From Kitasatospora sp. MAP5-34 (lineage in GTDB: Bacteria > Actinomycetota > Actinomycetes > Streptomycetales > Streptomycetaceae): DNA of 64,000 bases. Numbering within the stretch: the stretch's first letter is position 1; each line of letters starts with the position of its first letter. The stretch is from contig NZ_JARXZC010000042.1 of assembly GCF_029894335.1 (NCBI RefSeq), positions 1-64,000 on the forward strand, written 5' to 3'. Both the position numbers and the translations under genes were made by a program. This document shows positions 1 to 7,529 of the stretch, piece by piece. Below the pieces are notes generated by a model. The model was not told the DNA's origin and ran no database searches. It worked only from the letters and a program-made list of their open reading frames with translations.

Positions 1-340
1 TACTACTCCCCCGTCAGCTGGCAGCAGGCAGCCTGACTCGGGCTGATGTCCGGCCTGTTCGCGAAGCTTCAGGCCACTGCCAACGCGGCGTTGCGTCCCT
101 CGTGCATCACCTGGAGGTTGGCCGCGAGCCGTCCCGGGTCCTGGCTGAGCCAGAGGCGGACGGCTGCGGGGTGTTCTCCGCCGCTGTGGTGGCCCCCCGC
201 GGCCTGGGGCGGGGCGGGTGCGCCCTGGAGCCGGAACCCGCGCACCGGGTGGGACCGCGCTCCCACTCGTCCGGCGGGCGGCCCTCGGACGGGTCACGGG
301 GAGCTGGGTCGTGTCTGCCAGGCCGAGCACCCGGACCGGG
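1..340. other. Left edge, no recognised gene; GNAT 3' end duplicated
   Basis: No recognised gene. A minus-strand frame at 69-266 ends in a protein-like tail (LAANLQVMHEGRNAALAVA), which could be the C-terminus of a lost gene, but I cannot name a family. A direct repeat is visible: the roughly 33 bases around 291-324 (gggtcacggggag, then tgggtcgtgtctgccaggcc) recur at 338-370. The second copy is the stop-codon end of the acetyltransferase gene starting at 341, so the last codons of that gene are duplicated just beyond its stop. Confidence 0.35.
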
Positions 341-1003
341 TCACGGGGAGTGGGTCGTGTCTGCCAGGCCTAGCAGGGGCAGACAGGCGCCGAGTCCCTC
401 GACGCGGACGCCTGCCTGCTGGTGCTGTTCCCATCTGGCTCGGGAGAGCCGCAGCCGGTGCAGGACGGTGGCCCGGCCGCGCACGGTGAGGCGCTCGGTG
501 CCGTCGGGCTCGTAGCCGAGCTTGCCGGACACCTTGAGCGATGACGGGTTGTCCGCGAAGGCGCCGGAGGTCGCCTCGGCTGCCCCCAGCCCCGCGAACG
601 CCAGGTGGAGGACGGCCGTGCGCATCTCGGTGCCGAGGCCTCGTCCGTGGTGGCGAAGACCGAGCCAGGGGCCGGTGCCGACCTCGCGCAGGGTCGCGAA
701 GTCGCGGGCGGCGATGGTCTGCTGACCGACGATCCGGCCGTGCTCGAAAACCGCGAGGTTCAGCGCCCAGTTGCCGGGGGTCCAGTCGCCGAGCCGGAGC
801 CAGTGATGCTGAACGACCGAGCGTGCCCGTTCCCGGGGAGGCAGATCCGTCCAGGGGACAGAGAACGGCATGCGGTCCGGATCGTGGACGCCTTGCGCCG
901 CGAGTTCGGCCAGTTCGGCCAGTTCCTTGTCCGAGGGCAGGCGCAGTTCCAGGCGCGGTGTAGTCAGCCGCAGTTCCAGCAGCGGCCAGTGGTCGGTCAG
1001 CAT
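341..1003 (-). CDS. GNAT family N-acetyltransferase (RimJ/RimL-like)
   Basis: A 220-residue protein that probably transfers an acetyl group from acetyl-CoA to an amine or protein N-terminus; the substrate is unknown. It begins with the RimJ/RimL-type strand LTTPRLELRLPS. The acetyl-CoA loop region follows the GTGPWLGLRHHGRGLGTEMR segment (about residues 110-130), then a typical C-terminal stretch with NPSSLKVSGKLGYEPDG (about 150-170). It is transcribed away from the lipid-activation cassette and shares no operon with it, so it probably marks a flank of the cluster. The last codons are duplicated downstream at 291-324. Confidence 0.85.
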   Translation of the reverse strand: MLTDHWPLLELRLTTPRLELRLPSDKELAELAELAAQGVHDPDRMPFSVPWTDLPPRERARSVVQHHWLRLGDWTPGNWALNLAVFEHGRIVGQQTIAARDFATLREVGTGPWLGLRHHGRGLGTEMRTAVLHLAFAGLGAAEATSGAFADNPSSLKVSGKLGYEPDGTERLTVRGRATVLHRLRLSRARWEQHQQAGVRVEGLGACLPLLGLADTTHSP

Positions 1004-1432
1004 GAGTCAGTGTGCGGGGCCGACGGGACCGCGGTCACCCTGTTTTCGCCGCCGGGGGGCGCTGACCGGGTCGGGAGGTTTCCGTCTCCGGCCGCGCGGA
1101 CGGGCACGCCGGACCCCGGTCGGCTCCCCGGCGGCTGCCCGTGAGGTGCGGCACTGGTGACCGGGTCCAGGGGTCCGGGCAGCGGTGTGCCGACCACGAG
1201 TACGACTGCGGGGACTGCGGTGTCCGGTCCTGAGTGGTTGTTGAGTGCGGGGTGGCACTCTGCGGTCCGGGCGTGCTGGCGTGCTGGCGTGCGGGTGGTC
1301 GGGTGGTCCGTTGGTGGTGTGTGTGGGTGTGGGGAGGGGAGTGCGGTGGTGTGGGGCAGGGGTTGGTTGTGGGGGGTTGGTGTGCGGCGGGTGGTGGGGG
1401 TTGTTGTCCGGTCGTTGGCGGTTCTGGGTGGT
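1004..1432. other. Intergenic region with G/T-rich, strand-skewed tract
   Basis: No convincing gene. From about 1230 to 1470 the plus strand is almost free of A and runs in G and T (gtgtgtgggtgtgggg and similar), an extreme strand asymmetry for this genome. Frames on both strands stay open only because stop codons are rare in such sequence; their products are low-complexity and unlike any family I know. Confidence 0.5.
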
Positions 1433-1669
1433 ATGTACGGGATGGTTGCGCCGGTGCCTGCCGTTGAGGAGTTGCCGTGGTGTGCCGCGCCGGTGCCGCC
1501 GGGTGGCGGGGGCGGGGGCGGGGGCGGGGGTGGGGTGCGGGGGTTGCGGCCGCCCGGTCTGGCTCATCCGGAGCGGGTTCGTCCCGATGTTCCGTTGAGC
1601 GGGACGGAGTTGGCGTTCCAGGAGGAGCTCGCCGATCTGGAGTGGCTGTCCGGGTTGGAAGGCTGGTGA
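1433..1669 (+). CDS. Possible small protein with poly-glycine run
   Basis: A doubtful 78-residue frame. It starts at one of two in-frame ATGs (1433 or 1442), has a run of eleven glycines (about residues 24-34) and ends in an amphipathic, acidic segment (LAFQEELADLEWLSG). The C-terminal part looks more protein-like than its surroundings, but codon use is weaker than in the genes downstream and no clear ribosome-binding site precedes either ATG. It lies upstream of the acyl-AMP ligase in the same direction, with the candidate SARP box at 1697-1714 between them. It could equally be non-coding. Confidence 0.25.
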   Translation: MYGMVAPVPAVEELPWCAAPVPPGGGGGGGGGGGVRGLRPPGLAHPERVRPDVPLSGTELAFQEELADLEWLSGLEGW

Positions 1670-1696
1670 ACGGTGTTGTGCCGCGTGGCGGGGGTT

Positions 1697-1714
1697 TCGA
1701 GCGGCGCTTGAGTG
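1697..1714 (+). promoter_or_regulatory. Candidate SARP box upstream of acyl-AMP ligase
   Basis: TCGAGCG at 1697 and TTGAGTG at 1708 form a direct repeat with an 11-bp period, the arrangement bound by SARP activators such as ActII-ORF4 and DnrI. It lies about 100 bases before the ligase start at 1817. The motif was found by eye and is shared with four other sites in the window. Confidence 0.45.
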
Positions 1715-1816
1715 GTCGCACGCATGCTCGAGGTCGTGCACGGCCCCCAGCTGCGCCGCGATCCGCGGTGCGCAGTGCGGCAGCGGTGCTCCTGATCGTC
1801 AGTCGGACCAGACGTC

Positions 1817-4015
1817 ATGGGGGTTGTGGTGGCCAGAGCTGCTGATTTCACCGGTCTGCTGCTTCAGCGCGGCGAGGAGCTGGTGGACCGTGAGGCTTTC
1901 CGTTTCGTCGGCGAGAGCGAATGCGAAAGCGGAAGCGAGGGCGGAAGCGGGAGTGGTGGTGGTGGGTTGGGGGGTGTGCCGGTCAGTTACGGGGAGCTGG
2001 ACCGTTCGGCGAAGCGGATTGCCTCGTGGCTGCAGCAGGGCCGTCCGGTGGGCCAGCGGGTGGTGGTCTGCCACGGGGACAGTGCCGGTTTCCTGCCCGC
2101 TTTCATCGGCTGCCTCTACGCCGGGGCGGTTCCCGTGCCGGCGCCCGCGCCCGGTGGCTCGGGCCAGGCGGCGGTCCGTCTGGCGGGGATCCTGCGGGAC
2201 AGTGCCGCCCGGTTCGTGCTGACCGATTCCGCCAACGGCCCGGCGGTGTCCCAGATCCTGGCTGCCGGGGGCCGTTCCCAGGTGCAGTGCCTGGCCACTG
2301 ACCGGGCCGGGCTGGGCGACCCGGGTGCCTGGCGCCGCCCGGCCCCGCGCGGCGACGAACCGGTCTTCCTGCAGTACACCTCCGGCTCGGTCGGCGACCC
2401 CAAGGGCGTCGTCGTCACCCACGCCGGCCTGCTGGCCAACCAGTACGCCATCCAGCAGCTGCTGGGCACCGGCGCGCACTCGCGGATCGGCGGCTGGCTG
2501 CCGTTCCACCACGACATGGGACTGGTCGGGCAGCTGCTGCACCCGCTGTTCCTGGGCACCGGCGCCGTCGTCCTGGCGCCGGTGGCGTTCGCCAGACGCC
2601 CGGTCCGCTGGCTGCAGATGATCGGCCGGTACGGCGTCACCGTCTCCGGCGCCCCCAACTTCGCCTACGACCTGTGCGTGCGGCGGGTCACCGACGCGCA
2701 GCTGGAGGAACTGGACCTGACGGGCTGGGAGACGGCCGTCAGCGGCGCCGAACCGGTCCGGGCCGCCACCGTCCAGGCGTTCACGGACCGTTTCGCCCGG
2801 GCCGGGCTGCGCCCGGGGGCGCTGCGCTGCGGCTACGGGATGGCCGAGGCGACCCTGGTGGTGGCGGCGGGCCCGGCCGGGCGGTGCACCGTGGACGCGG
2901 CGGCGCTGGCCCGCAACCGGGTGGCGCCGGCCCGTCCGGGCCGGCCGTCGCGCACGTTCGTGCCTGCGGGCCCGGTGGCCGGCGGGCTCCAGGTGCTGAT
3001 CGTGGACCCCGAGAGCCTGCGCCCGGCCGCTCCCGGGCGCGTCGGCGAGATCTGGGTGCGTGGCACCGGTGTGGCCCGGGGCTACTGGAACCGGGCACTG
3101 GACAGCGCCGGGACCTTCCACGCCCACCCCGCCCCGCCGGCCCACCCCGCCCCGCCCGCCCGCGCGGCGCGGCCCGGCGGTGCCGGTGAACCCGGCGAAC
3201 CCGGCGGGGCCGGGACGGACGGCCAGGCCGGGAAGGACGGGGGGGCGGTGCCGCCCGGCGGGCCCGGGATGGGGTCCGGGACGGGGTCCGGGACGGGGGC
3301 CGGCGGTGCCGGTGAACCCGGCGAACCCGGCGAACCCGGCGAACCCGGCGGGGCCGGGACGGACGGCCAGGCCGGGACGGACGGGGAAGCGGTGCCGCCC
3401 GGCGAACCCGGCGGGGCCGGGACGGACGGCCAGGCCGGGACGGACGGGGAAGCGGTGCCGCCCGGCGGGCCCGGGCCCGGGACGGGGTCCGGGTCCGGGA
3501 TGGGGTCGGGGTCGGGGTCGGGGTCCGGGTCGGGTGGTTATCTGCGGACCGGGGATCTCGGGTTCCTCACCGAGGACGGGCTCGTGGTGGTCGGCCGGCT
3601 GAAGGAGCTGCTGATCGTGGCCGGCCGCAACCTCCATCCGCAGGATGTCGAGCAGCAGTTGCAGAAGATCAGTGTGCTGTTCGGTTCGGCGGCGGCGTTC
3701 TCGGTCGAGGCGGACCGCGACCAGGTCGTCGTGGTCCAGGAGGTCCGTACCACCGGGCGCGACACCGACGCCGAGTTCCCGGTCCTGGTCAGTGCCATCC
3801 AGGCGTGCGTGGCCAGGGAGTTCGACGTCGCGGCGGAGAACGTGCTGCTGGTGCGGCCCGGCACCGTGCGGCGTACCACCAGCGGCAAACTGCGGCGCAC
3901 CGCGCTGCGGCAGCTGTTCCTGGCCGGCCGGATCCAGCCGCTGCACGCGGTGGTCAGCACGGAGATCCGCCGGCTCGTCAAGACCCCGGCGGGCGAACCC
4001 GCCCCGGCGCACTGA
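1817..4015 (+). CDS. Fatty-acyl-AMP ligase (FAAL) with collagen-like insertion
   Basis: A 732-residue adenylate-forming enzyme expected to activate a free fatty acid as acyl-AMP and pass it to an acyl carrier protein, here probably one of the two ACPs encoded downstream. The core motif QYTSGSVGDPKGVVVTH is at about 186-202, FHHDMGLVGQLLHP at 230-243, GYGMAEATL at 339-347, YLRTGDLGFL at 575-584 and the C-terminal TSGKLRR near the end. FHHDMG and the overall layout favour FAAL over acyl-CoA ligase. Residues about 439-573 are a low-complexity insert rich in Gly-X-Y triplets, placed just before the hinge motif; a smaller Gly/Ser insert lies at 36-52. FAALs are usually nearer 580-600 residues, so the inserts explain the extra length. 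Confidence 0.88.
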   Translation: MGVVVARAADFTGLLLQRGEELVDREAFRFVGESECESGSEGGSGSGGGGLGGVPVSYGELDRSAKRIASWLQQGRPVGQRVVVCHGDSAGFLPAFIGCLYAGAVPVPAPAPGGSGQAAVRLAGILRDSAARFVLTDSANGPAVSQILAAGGRSQVQCLATDRAGLGDPGAWRRPAPRGDEPVFLQYTSGSVGDPKGVVVTHAGLLANQYAIQQLLGTGAHSRIGGWLPFHHDMGLVGQLLHPLFLGTGAVVLAPVAFARRPVRWLQMIGRYGVTVSGAPNFAYDLCVRRVTDAQLEELDLTGWETAVSGAEPVRAATVQAFTDRFARAGLRPGALRCGYGMAEATLVVAAGPAGRCTVDAAALARNRVAPARPGRPSRTFVPAGPVAGGLQVLIVDPESLRPAAPGRVGEIWVRGTGVARGYWNRALDSAGTFHAHPAPPAHPAPPARAARPGGAGEPGEPGGAGTDGQAGKDGGAVPPGGPGMGSGTGSGTGAGGAGEPGEPGEPGEPGGAGTDGQAGTDGEAVPPGEPGGAGTDGQAGTDGEAVPPGGPGPGTGSGSGMGSGSGSGSGSGGYLRTGDLGFLTEDGLVVVGRLKELLIVAGRNLHPQDVEQQLQKISVLFGSAAAFSVEADRDQVVVVQEVRTTGRDTDAEFPVLVSAIQACVAREFDVAAENVLLVRPGTVRRTTSGKLRRTALRQLFLAGRIQPLHAVVSTEIRRLVKTPAGEPAPAH
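3131..3537 (+). repeat. Minisatellite in FAAL gene coding for Gly-X-Y repeats
   Basis: Nested tandem repeats, all multiples of three bases. Nine-base gaacccggc units (Gly-Glu-Pro) sit inside a longer unit reading about GGAGTDGQAGTDGEAVPPG that occurs three times (about 3204, 3346 and 3412). The reading frame is kept throughout, and glycine falls at every third position over much of the tract, as in collagen. The tract ends in GS repeats directly before the conserved YLRTGDLG motif. Confidence 0.85.
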
Positions 4016-4066
4016 GGCCCCCCCTTTTCTGAGCACCGCGGGGCCCGAAGCAGGTGGAGGTGGACG

Positions 4067-6808
4067 GTGCAGGACTTCAGCAGCCCGGCAGGCCCGGCCC
4101 CGGCGGCCCCGGCAGGCCCGGCGGCCCCGGCAGGCCCGGCGGCCCCGGCAGGCCCGGCGGCCCCGGCAGGCCCGGCAGGCCCGGCGGGCCCGGCGCTGGC
4201 AGGCCCGGCAGGCCCGGCGCCGGCGGGTCTGGCGGGCCCGGTGTGGCCGTGGGGGCCGGGCGGCGCGGAGGCCGAGGTCCGCCGGCGTGTCGCCGAACTG
4301 GAGCATCTGTTCGGCGATCCCGCCGACCCCGCCAACCCGCTGGGCAGCGCACGCTTCCTGGCCGCCGACACCCGCCGCGAGCCGCTGGCCGCCGCCGAAC
4401 AGCTCCTGGACCGGTTCGGCCTGAACGCGGAGTTCGTCCCCCGCGCACTCGGCGGCCGCCTCGACCAACTCGACACCCTGGCCCGGGTGGTACGCGCGGT
4501 CTTCCGCCACGACGCGGCGCTGGGCCTGGGACACGGCATCACCAACTTCCTCGCCGCCGTCGTCCTGTGGGCCGCCGGCACCCCCGCGCAGCAGACCGCC
4601 GCCGCCCGGCTGCTCCTGGGCGGCGGCGCGCTGGCCGCCGCGTACCCGGAACTGGCCTCCGGCAGCGACTTCCTGTCCAACGGCTTCACCGCCACCGCCA
4701 CCGCCACCGCCACCGCCACCACCGCCACCGCCACCGCCGCCGCCGCCGGGCACGGCACGGACGCGGACGCGGACGGGGACGGGGACGGGGACGGGCACGG
4801 TACGGACGGGGACGGTACGGACGGTACGGGTGTCTTCCTGCTCAGCGGCCGCAAGGAGGCGTTCAACAACGCCTCCCGGGCCGGCGCGCTGGTCCTCTTC
4901 GCCCGCACCGGGCACGGACGGCACAGCCACTCCGTGCTGCTGGTCCGGCCGGCCGCCCTGCCCGCCGAGCGGATCCATGCCCTGCCCAGGCACCGCACCC
5001 TGGGCGTACGCGGCTGCCTGGTCACCGGGATCGCCTTCGACGACTGCCCCGTCCCGGCCGGCGCCCTGGTCGGGGAGCGCGGACAGGGCCTGGAACTGGC
5101 CCTGAAGGTCTTCCCGGTGATCCGCGCCGTCGGCCCGTCCACGGCCCTGGGATGCGCGGACACCGCGCTGCGCACCGCCGTCGCCTGCGTCCTGGACCGC
5201 ACCGGGCCGCCCGCCGCCGACCTGTCCGCTGCCGTGCCGTCCGCCGCCGACCTGTCCGCTGCCGTGCCGTCCGCCGCCGACCTGTCCGCCGCCGACCTGC
5301 CCGCCGCGCCGCCTGCCGCCGACCTGTCCGCCGCCGACCTGCCCGCCGCGCCGCCTGCCGCCGACCTGCCCGCCGCCGGGCCGTCCGCTGCCGTGCCGTC
5401 CGCCGCCGACCTGCCCGCCGCCGGGCCGTCCGCTGCCGTGCCGCCCGCCGCTGCCGTGCCGTCCGCTGCCGGGCCGTCCGCTGCCGTGCCGTCCGCTGCC
5501 GTGCCGCCCGCTGCTGCCGGGCCGTCCGCTGCCGACCTGCCCGCCGCGCCGCCTGCCGCCGTGCCCGCTGCCGGGCCGCCCGCCGCGCCGCCTGCCGCCG
5601 ACCTGTCCGCTGCCGTGCCGTCCGCCGGGCCGCCCGCCGACCTGTCCGCCGCCGTGCCGTCCGCTGCCGGGCCGGCGGTCGTGCGGGCGGACGGGGACCC
5701 AGGCGGCGTGCCGCGTGCCTCGCACGCCCGCGCCACCCTGGCCGGCGCCTTCGTCGACCTGCTGCTGTGCGACTGCCTGGCGCTGGTGGCGACCCGGGCC
5801 GTGCACCTGGTGCCCGCCGACTCCGGGCTCTACGCGGCCGCGTCGAAGTACCTGCTGCCGCAGCTGCTGACCGAGACGTCCTACGAACTGTCCACCCTGC
5901 TGGGCGCCCAGTTCCACACCGGCTCCGGCGCGTACGGGGCGTTCCGCAAGAACGTCCGCGACCTGCCGATGATCGGCCTGGGCGCGGCCGGCACGGCCGC
6001 GTGCCGCGCCACCGTGGTACCGCAGCTGCCCCGCCTGGCCCGGGACTGCTGGCTCACCCCCGCCGCCGCCCCGCCGCCCGCCGCCCTCTTCGCCCTCGAC
6101 GCCGGGGGCCTGCCCCCGCTGGACCTGGCCCGCCTCACCCCGGCCGCCACCGCCGACCCCCTGATGGCCTCCCTCACCCACCCCGCCCCCCCGCCGGGCC
6201 GGCCCGAACCACGCGAGGTCACCGAACTCGGCGGCCGGCTGCTCGCGGAACTGGCCCGGCTGCGGGACGGCTGCGCGGCCCTGGACGCGGGAGGCCGGCC
6301 CGCGCTCGCCGACCCGCGCGCCCACGCCCTGGCCGACCGCTACGCCCTGGTCCTGGCGGGCGCCGCGTGCCTGGGCGTCTGGCGGGCCCAGCAGCCGCGC
6401 CCCGGCGCCTTCCTGGCCTCCGCCGGCTGGCTGGTCGCGGCCCTCACCCGCCTCCTGCGCAGACTCGGCGGCCCCGCGCCCGGCCCCGACACCCACCAGG
6501 ACGGGCAGGACGGGCCGCTGCTCGCCGAGGTACTGGCCAGATACCGGACCCGCCGCAGTTTCGACCTGTACGACACACCACTGCACGGCACACCGCCGGC
6601 CGGCGCACCGCTGCACGACGCACCGCCGGCCGGCGCACCGCTGCACGGCGCACCGCTGCACGGCGCACCGCTGTACGACGCACCGCTGTACGGCGCACCG
6701 CTGTACGGCGCACCGCTGTACGACGCACCGCTGCACGACGCACCGCTGCACGGCACACCGCCGGCCGGCGCACCGGCCACGCCCGCCGAGGAAGGGAACC
6801 GTCGATGA
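4067..6808 (+). CDS. Acyl-CoA dehydrogenase-like flavoprotein with four low-complexity inserts
   Basis: A 913-residue protein whose conserved parts match the acyl-CoA dehydrogenase fold: an N-terminal helical part (about 68-190), a FAD-binding beta domain with YPELASGSD (194-201) and SGRKEAFNNAS (260-270), and helical C-terminal parts (340-378 and about 545-830). It probably desaturates the acyl chain loaded by the FAAL while it is bound to an ACP. The GTG start at 4067 follows a ribosome-binding site (aggtggagg). Low-complexity tracts occupy about 7-56 (Ala/Gly/Pro), 207-255 (Thr-Ala then Asp-Gly), 381-545 (DLSAAVPSA-type) and 837-901 (PLYGA-type). Without them the length is near the usual 550-600. 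I could not place the catalytic glutamate. The stop overlaps the next start (ATGA). Confidence 0.8.
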   Translation: MQDFSSPAGPAPAAPAGPAAPAGPAAPAGPAAPAGPAGPAGPALAGPAGPAPAGLAGPVWPWGPGGAEAEVRRRVAELEHLFGDPADPANPLGSARFLAADTRREPLAAAEQLLDRFGLNAEFVPRALGGRLDQLDTLARVVRAVFRHDAALGLGHGITNFLAAVVLWAAGTPAQQTAAARLLLGGGALAAAYPELASGSDFLSNGFTATATATATATTATATAAAAGHGTDADADGDGDGDGHGTDGDGTDGTGVFLLSGRKEAFNNASRAGALVLFARTGHGRHSHSVLLVRPAALPAERIHALPRHRTLGVRGCLVTGIAFDDCPVPAGALVGERGQGLELALKVFPVIRAVGPSTALGCADTALRTAVACVLDRTGPPAADLSAAVPSAADLSAAVPSAADLSAADLPAAPPAADLSAADLPAAPPAADLPAAGPSAAVPSAADLPAAGPSAAVPPAAAVPSAAGPSAAVPSAAVPPAAAGPSAADLPAAPPAAVPAAGPPAAPPAADLSAAVPSAGPPADLSAAVPSAAGPAVVRADGDPGGVPRASHARATLAGAFVDLLLCDCLALVATRAVHLVPADSGLYAAASKYLLPQLLTETSYELSTLLGAQFHTGSGAYGAFRKNVRDLPMIGLGAAGTAACRATVVPQLPRLARDCWLTPAAAPPPAALFALDAGGLPPLDLARLTPAATADPLMASLTHPAPPPGRPEPREVTELGGRLLAELARLRDGCAALDAGGRPALADPRAHALADRYALVLAGAACLGVWRAQQPRPGAFLASAGWLVAALTRLLRRLGGPAPGPDTHQDGQDGPLLAEVLARYRTRRSFDLYDTPLHGTPPAGAPLHDAPPAGAPLHGAPLHGAPLYDAPLYGAPLYGAPLYDAPLHDAPLHGTPPAGAPATPAEEGNRR
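4085..4230 (+). repeat. 18-bp minisatellite at 5' end of ACAD gene
   Basis: Tandem ggcaggcccggcggcccc-type units coding for Ala-Gly-Pro-Ala-Ala-Pro repeats at the N-terminus. The unit length is a multiple of three, so copy number can change without breaking the frame. Confidence 0.8.
5207..5690 (+). repeat. Degenerate minisatellite inside ACAD gene
   Basis: About 480 bases built from ccgccgacctg, tccgctgccgtgccg and ccgccgggccg modules, coding for ADLSAAVPSA-like decapeptides. It separates two conserved helical segments of the C-terminal dehydrogenase domain. Units vary in order, as expected from unequal exchange and slippage. Confidence 0.85.
6575..6769 (+). repeat. Thirteen 15-bp units coding for pentapeptides
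   Basis: Thirteen successive pentapeptides of the form (A/T)-P-(L/P)-(H/Y/A)-(G/D), such as APLYG and APLHD, at the C-terminus of the acyl-CoA-dehydrogenase-like protein, just before the ACP start at 6805. On the DNA the unit is gcaccgctgtacggc with few variants. Confidence 0.9.
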
Positions 6809-7131
6809 GGAGAGAGGCCGTGGACCGGTCGGAGCTGGTGATCACGTCGCTGGACGGGACCGAGTACGAACTGCTGGGCTGGCTGACGGCCTGCCTGGGG
6901 CGGCAGCTGCCGCACCGCACCCGGCGCGTCGACATCGACGTGCCGCTCGCCGAGTACGGCGTCGACTCGGTGGTGGCGCTCGGCCTGTACGGCGAGATCG
7001 AGGACGCGTTCGGCCTCCGCCTGGACCCCGGCGTGGTGTTCGAACACCCCACCGTGCACCGCCTCGCCCGGTGCCTGGCCCTGCGCGCGGCCGGCCGCCC
7101 CGCCGGCCGCGGCACGGGGGCGGGCTCATGA
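6805..7131 (+). CDS. Acyl carrier protein 1 of the lipid cassette
   Basis: A 108-residue carrier protein. The phosphopantetheine site is Ser55 in YGVDSVVALGL, and DPGVVFEHPTVHRLA matches the last helices of ACP/PCP domains. Its ATG lies inside the stop of the dehydrogenase gene (ATGA), so the two are probably translationally coupled. Context suggests it accepts the acyl chain from the FAAL and presents it to the dehydrogenase. Confidence 0.85.
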   Translation: MRREAVDRSELVITSLDGTEYELLGWLTACLGRQLPHRTRRVDIDVPLAEYGVDSVVALGLYGEIEDAFGLRLDPGVVFEHPTVHRLARCLALRAAGRPAGRGTGAGS

Positions 7132-7529
7132 CCACCGCCGCCGCGGACACCGGTACGGACACCGGTACGGACACCGCCGAGGACATCGGTACGGACACCG
7201 CCGCGGACATTGCCGTGGACACCGGTAGGGACACCGGGGTGACCGCCGGGCGGCTGTGCGCGGTGATCCTGGCGATGGACGACGTCACCCCGGACCTGCT
7301 GTCCGGCGGCCCGGGGGAGACGGGCGGGGGCGGACTCGACCGGGACCTGCAGTTCGGGGACGACCTCGGATTCGACTCGGTGATGCTCATGCAGCTCAAG
7401 TACGGCCTGGAGAAAGGGTTCCCCGAACTCGGCGCGCTCTGCCTGCCGGAGCTGCTCCCGAGCCTTGCCACCGTCGGGACGCTCATCGACTACCTGAGCC
7501 GGCGGCTCGCCCCTGCGGGGCGGGCGTGA
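7128..7529 (+). CDS. Acyl carrier protein 2 with Thr-Asp repeat leader
   Basis: A 133-residue ACP. The attachment serine is Ser84 in LGFDSVMLMQLKYGLE. The first 38 residues are a repeat of TGTDTGTDTAEDIGTDTA type, encoded by roughly 12-base ggtacggacacc units (about 7148-7240), unlike any normal ACP N-terminus. The start overlaps the preceding stop (ATGA) and the stop overlaps the next start (TGATG). Two tandem ACPs with different sequences suggest that one serves loading and desaturation and the other transfer, but this is inference. Confidence 0.82.
   Translation: MTTAAADTGTDTGTDTAEDIGTDTAADIAVDTGRDTGVTAGRLCAVILAMDDVTPDLLSGGPGETGGGGLDRDLQFGDDLGFDSVMLMQLKYGLEKGFPELGALCLPELLPSLATVGTLIDYLSRRLAPAGRA

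Noticed and set aside
1799-6751. Open frame of 1650 codons on the minus strand across FAAL and ACAD
   Set aside because: It is antisense to genes with clear catalytic motifs. Its product is low-complexity (VVQRCAVQRC-like from the repeats) and has no recognisable domain. High GC and repeat units of three bases keep it open.
4054-7131. Second long plus-strand frame through ACAD that runs in frame into ACP1
   Set aside because: Before the ACP it is an Arg/Pro/Gly-rich shadow. ACP1 has its own ATG in the ATGA overlap at 6805, so no fusion or frameshifting needs to be assumed.
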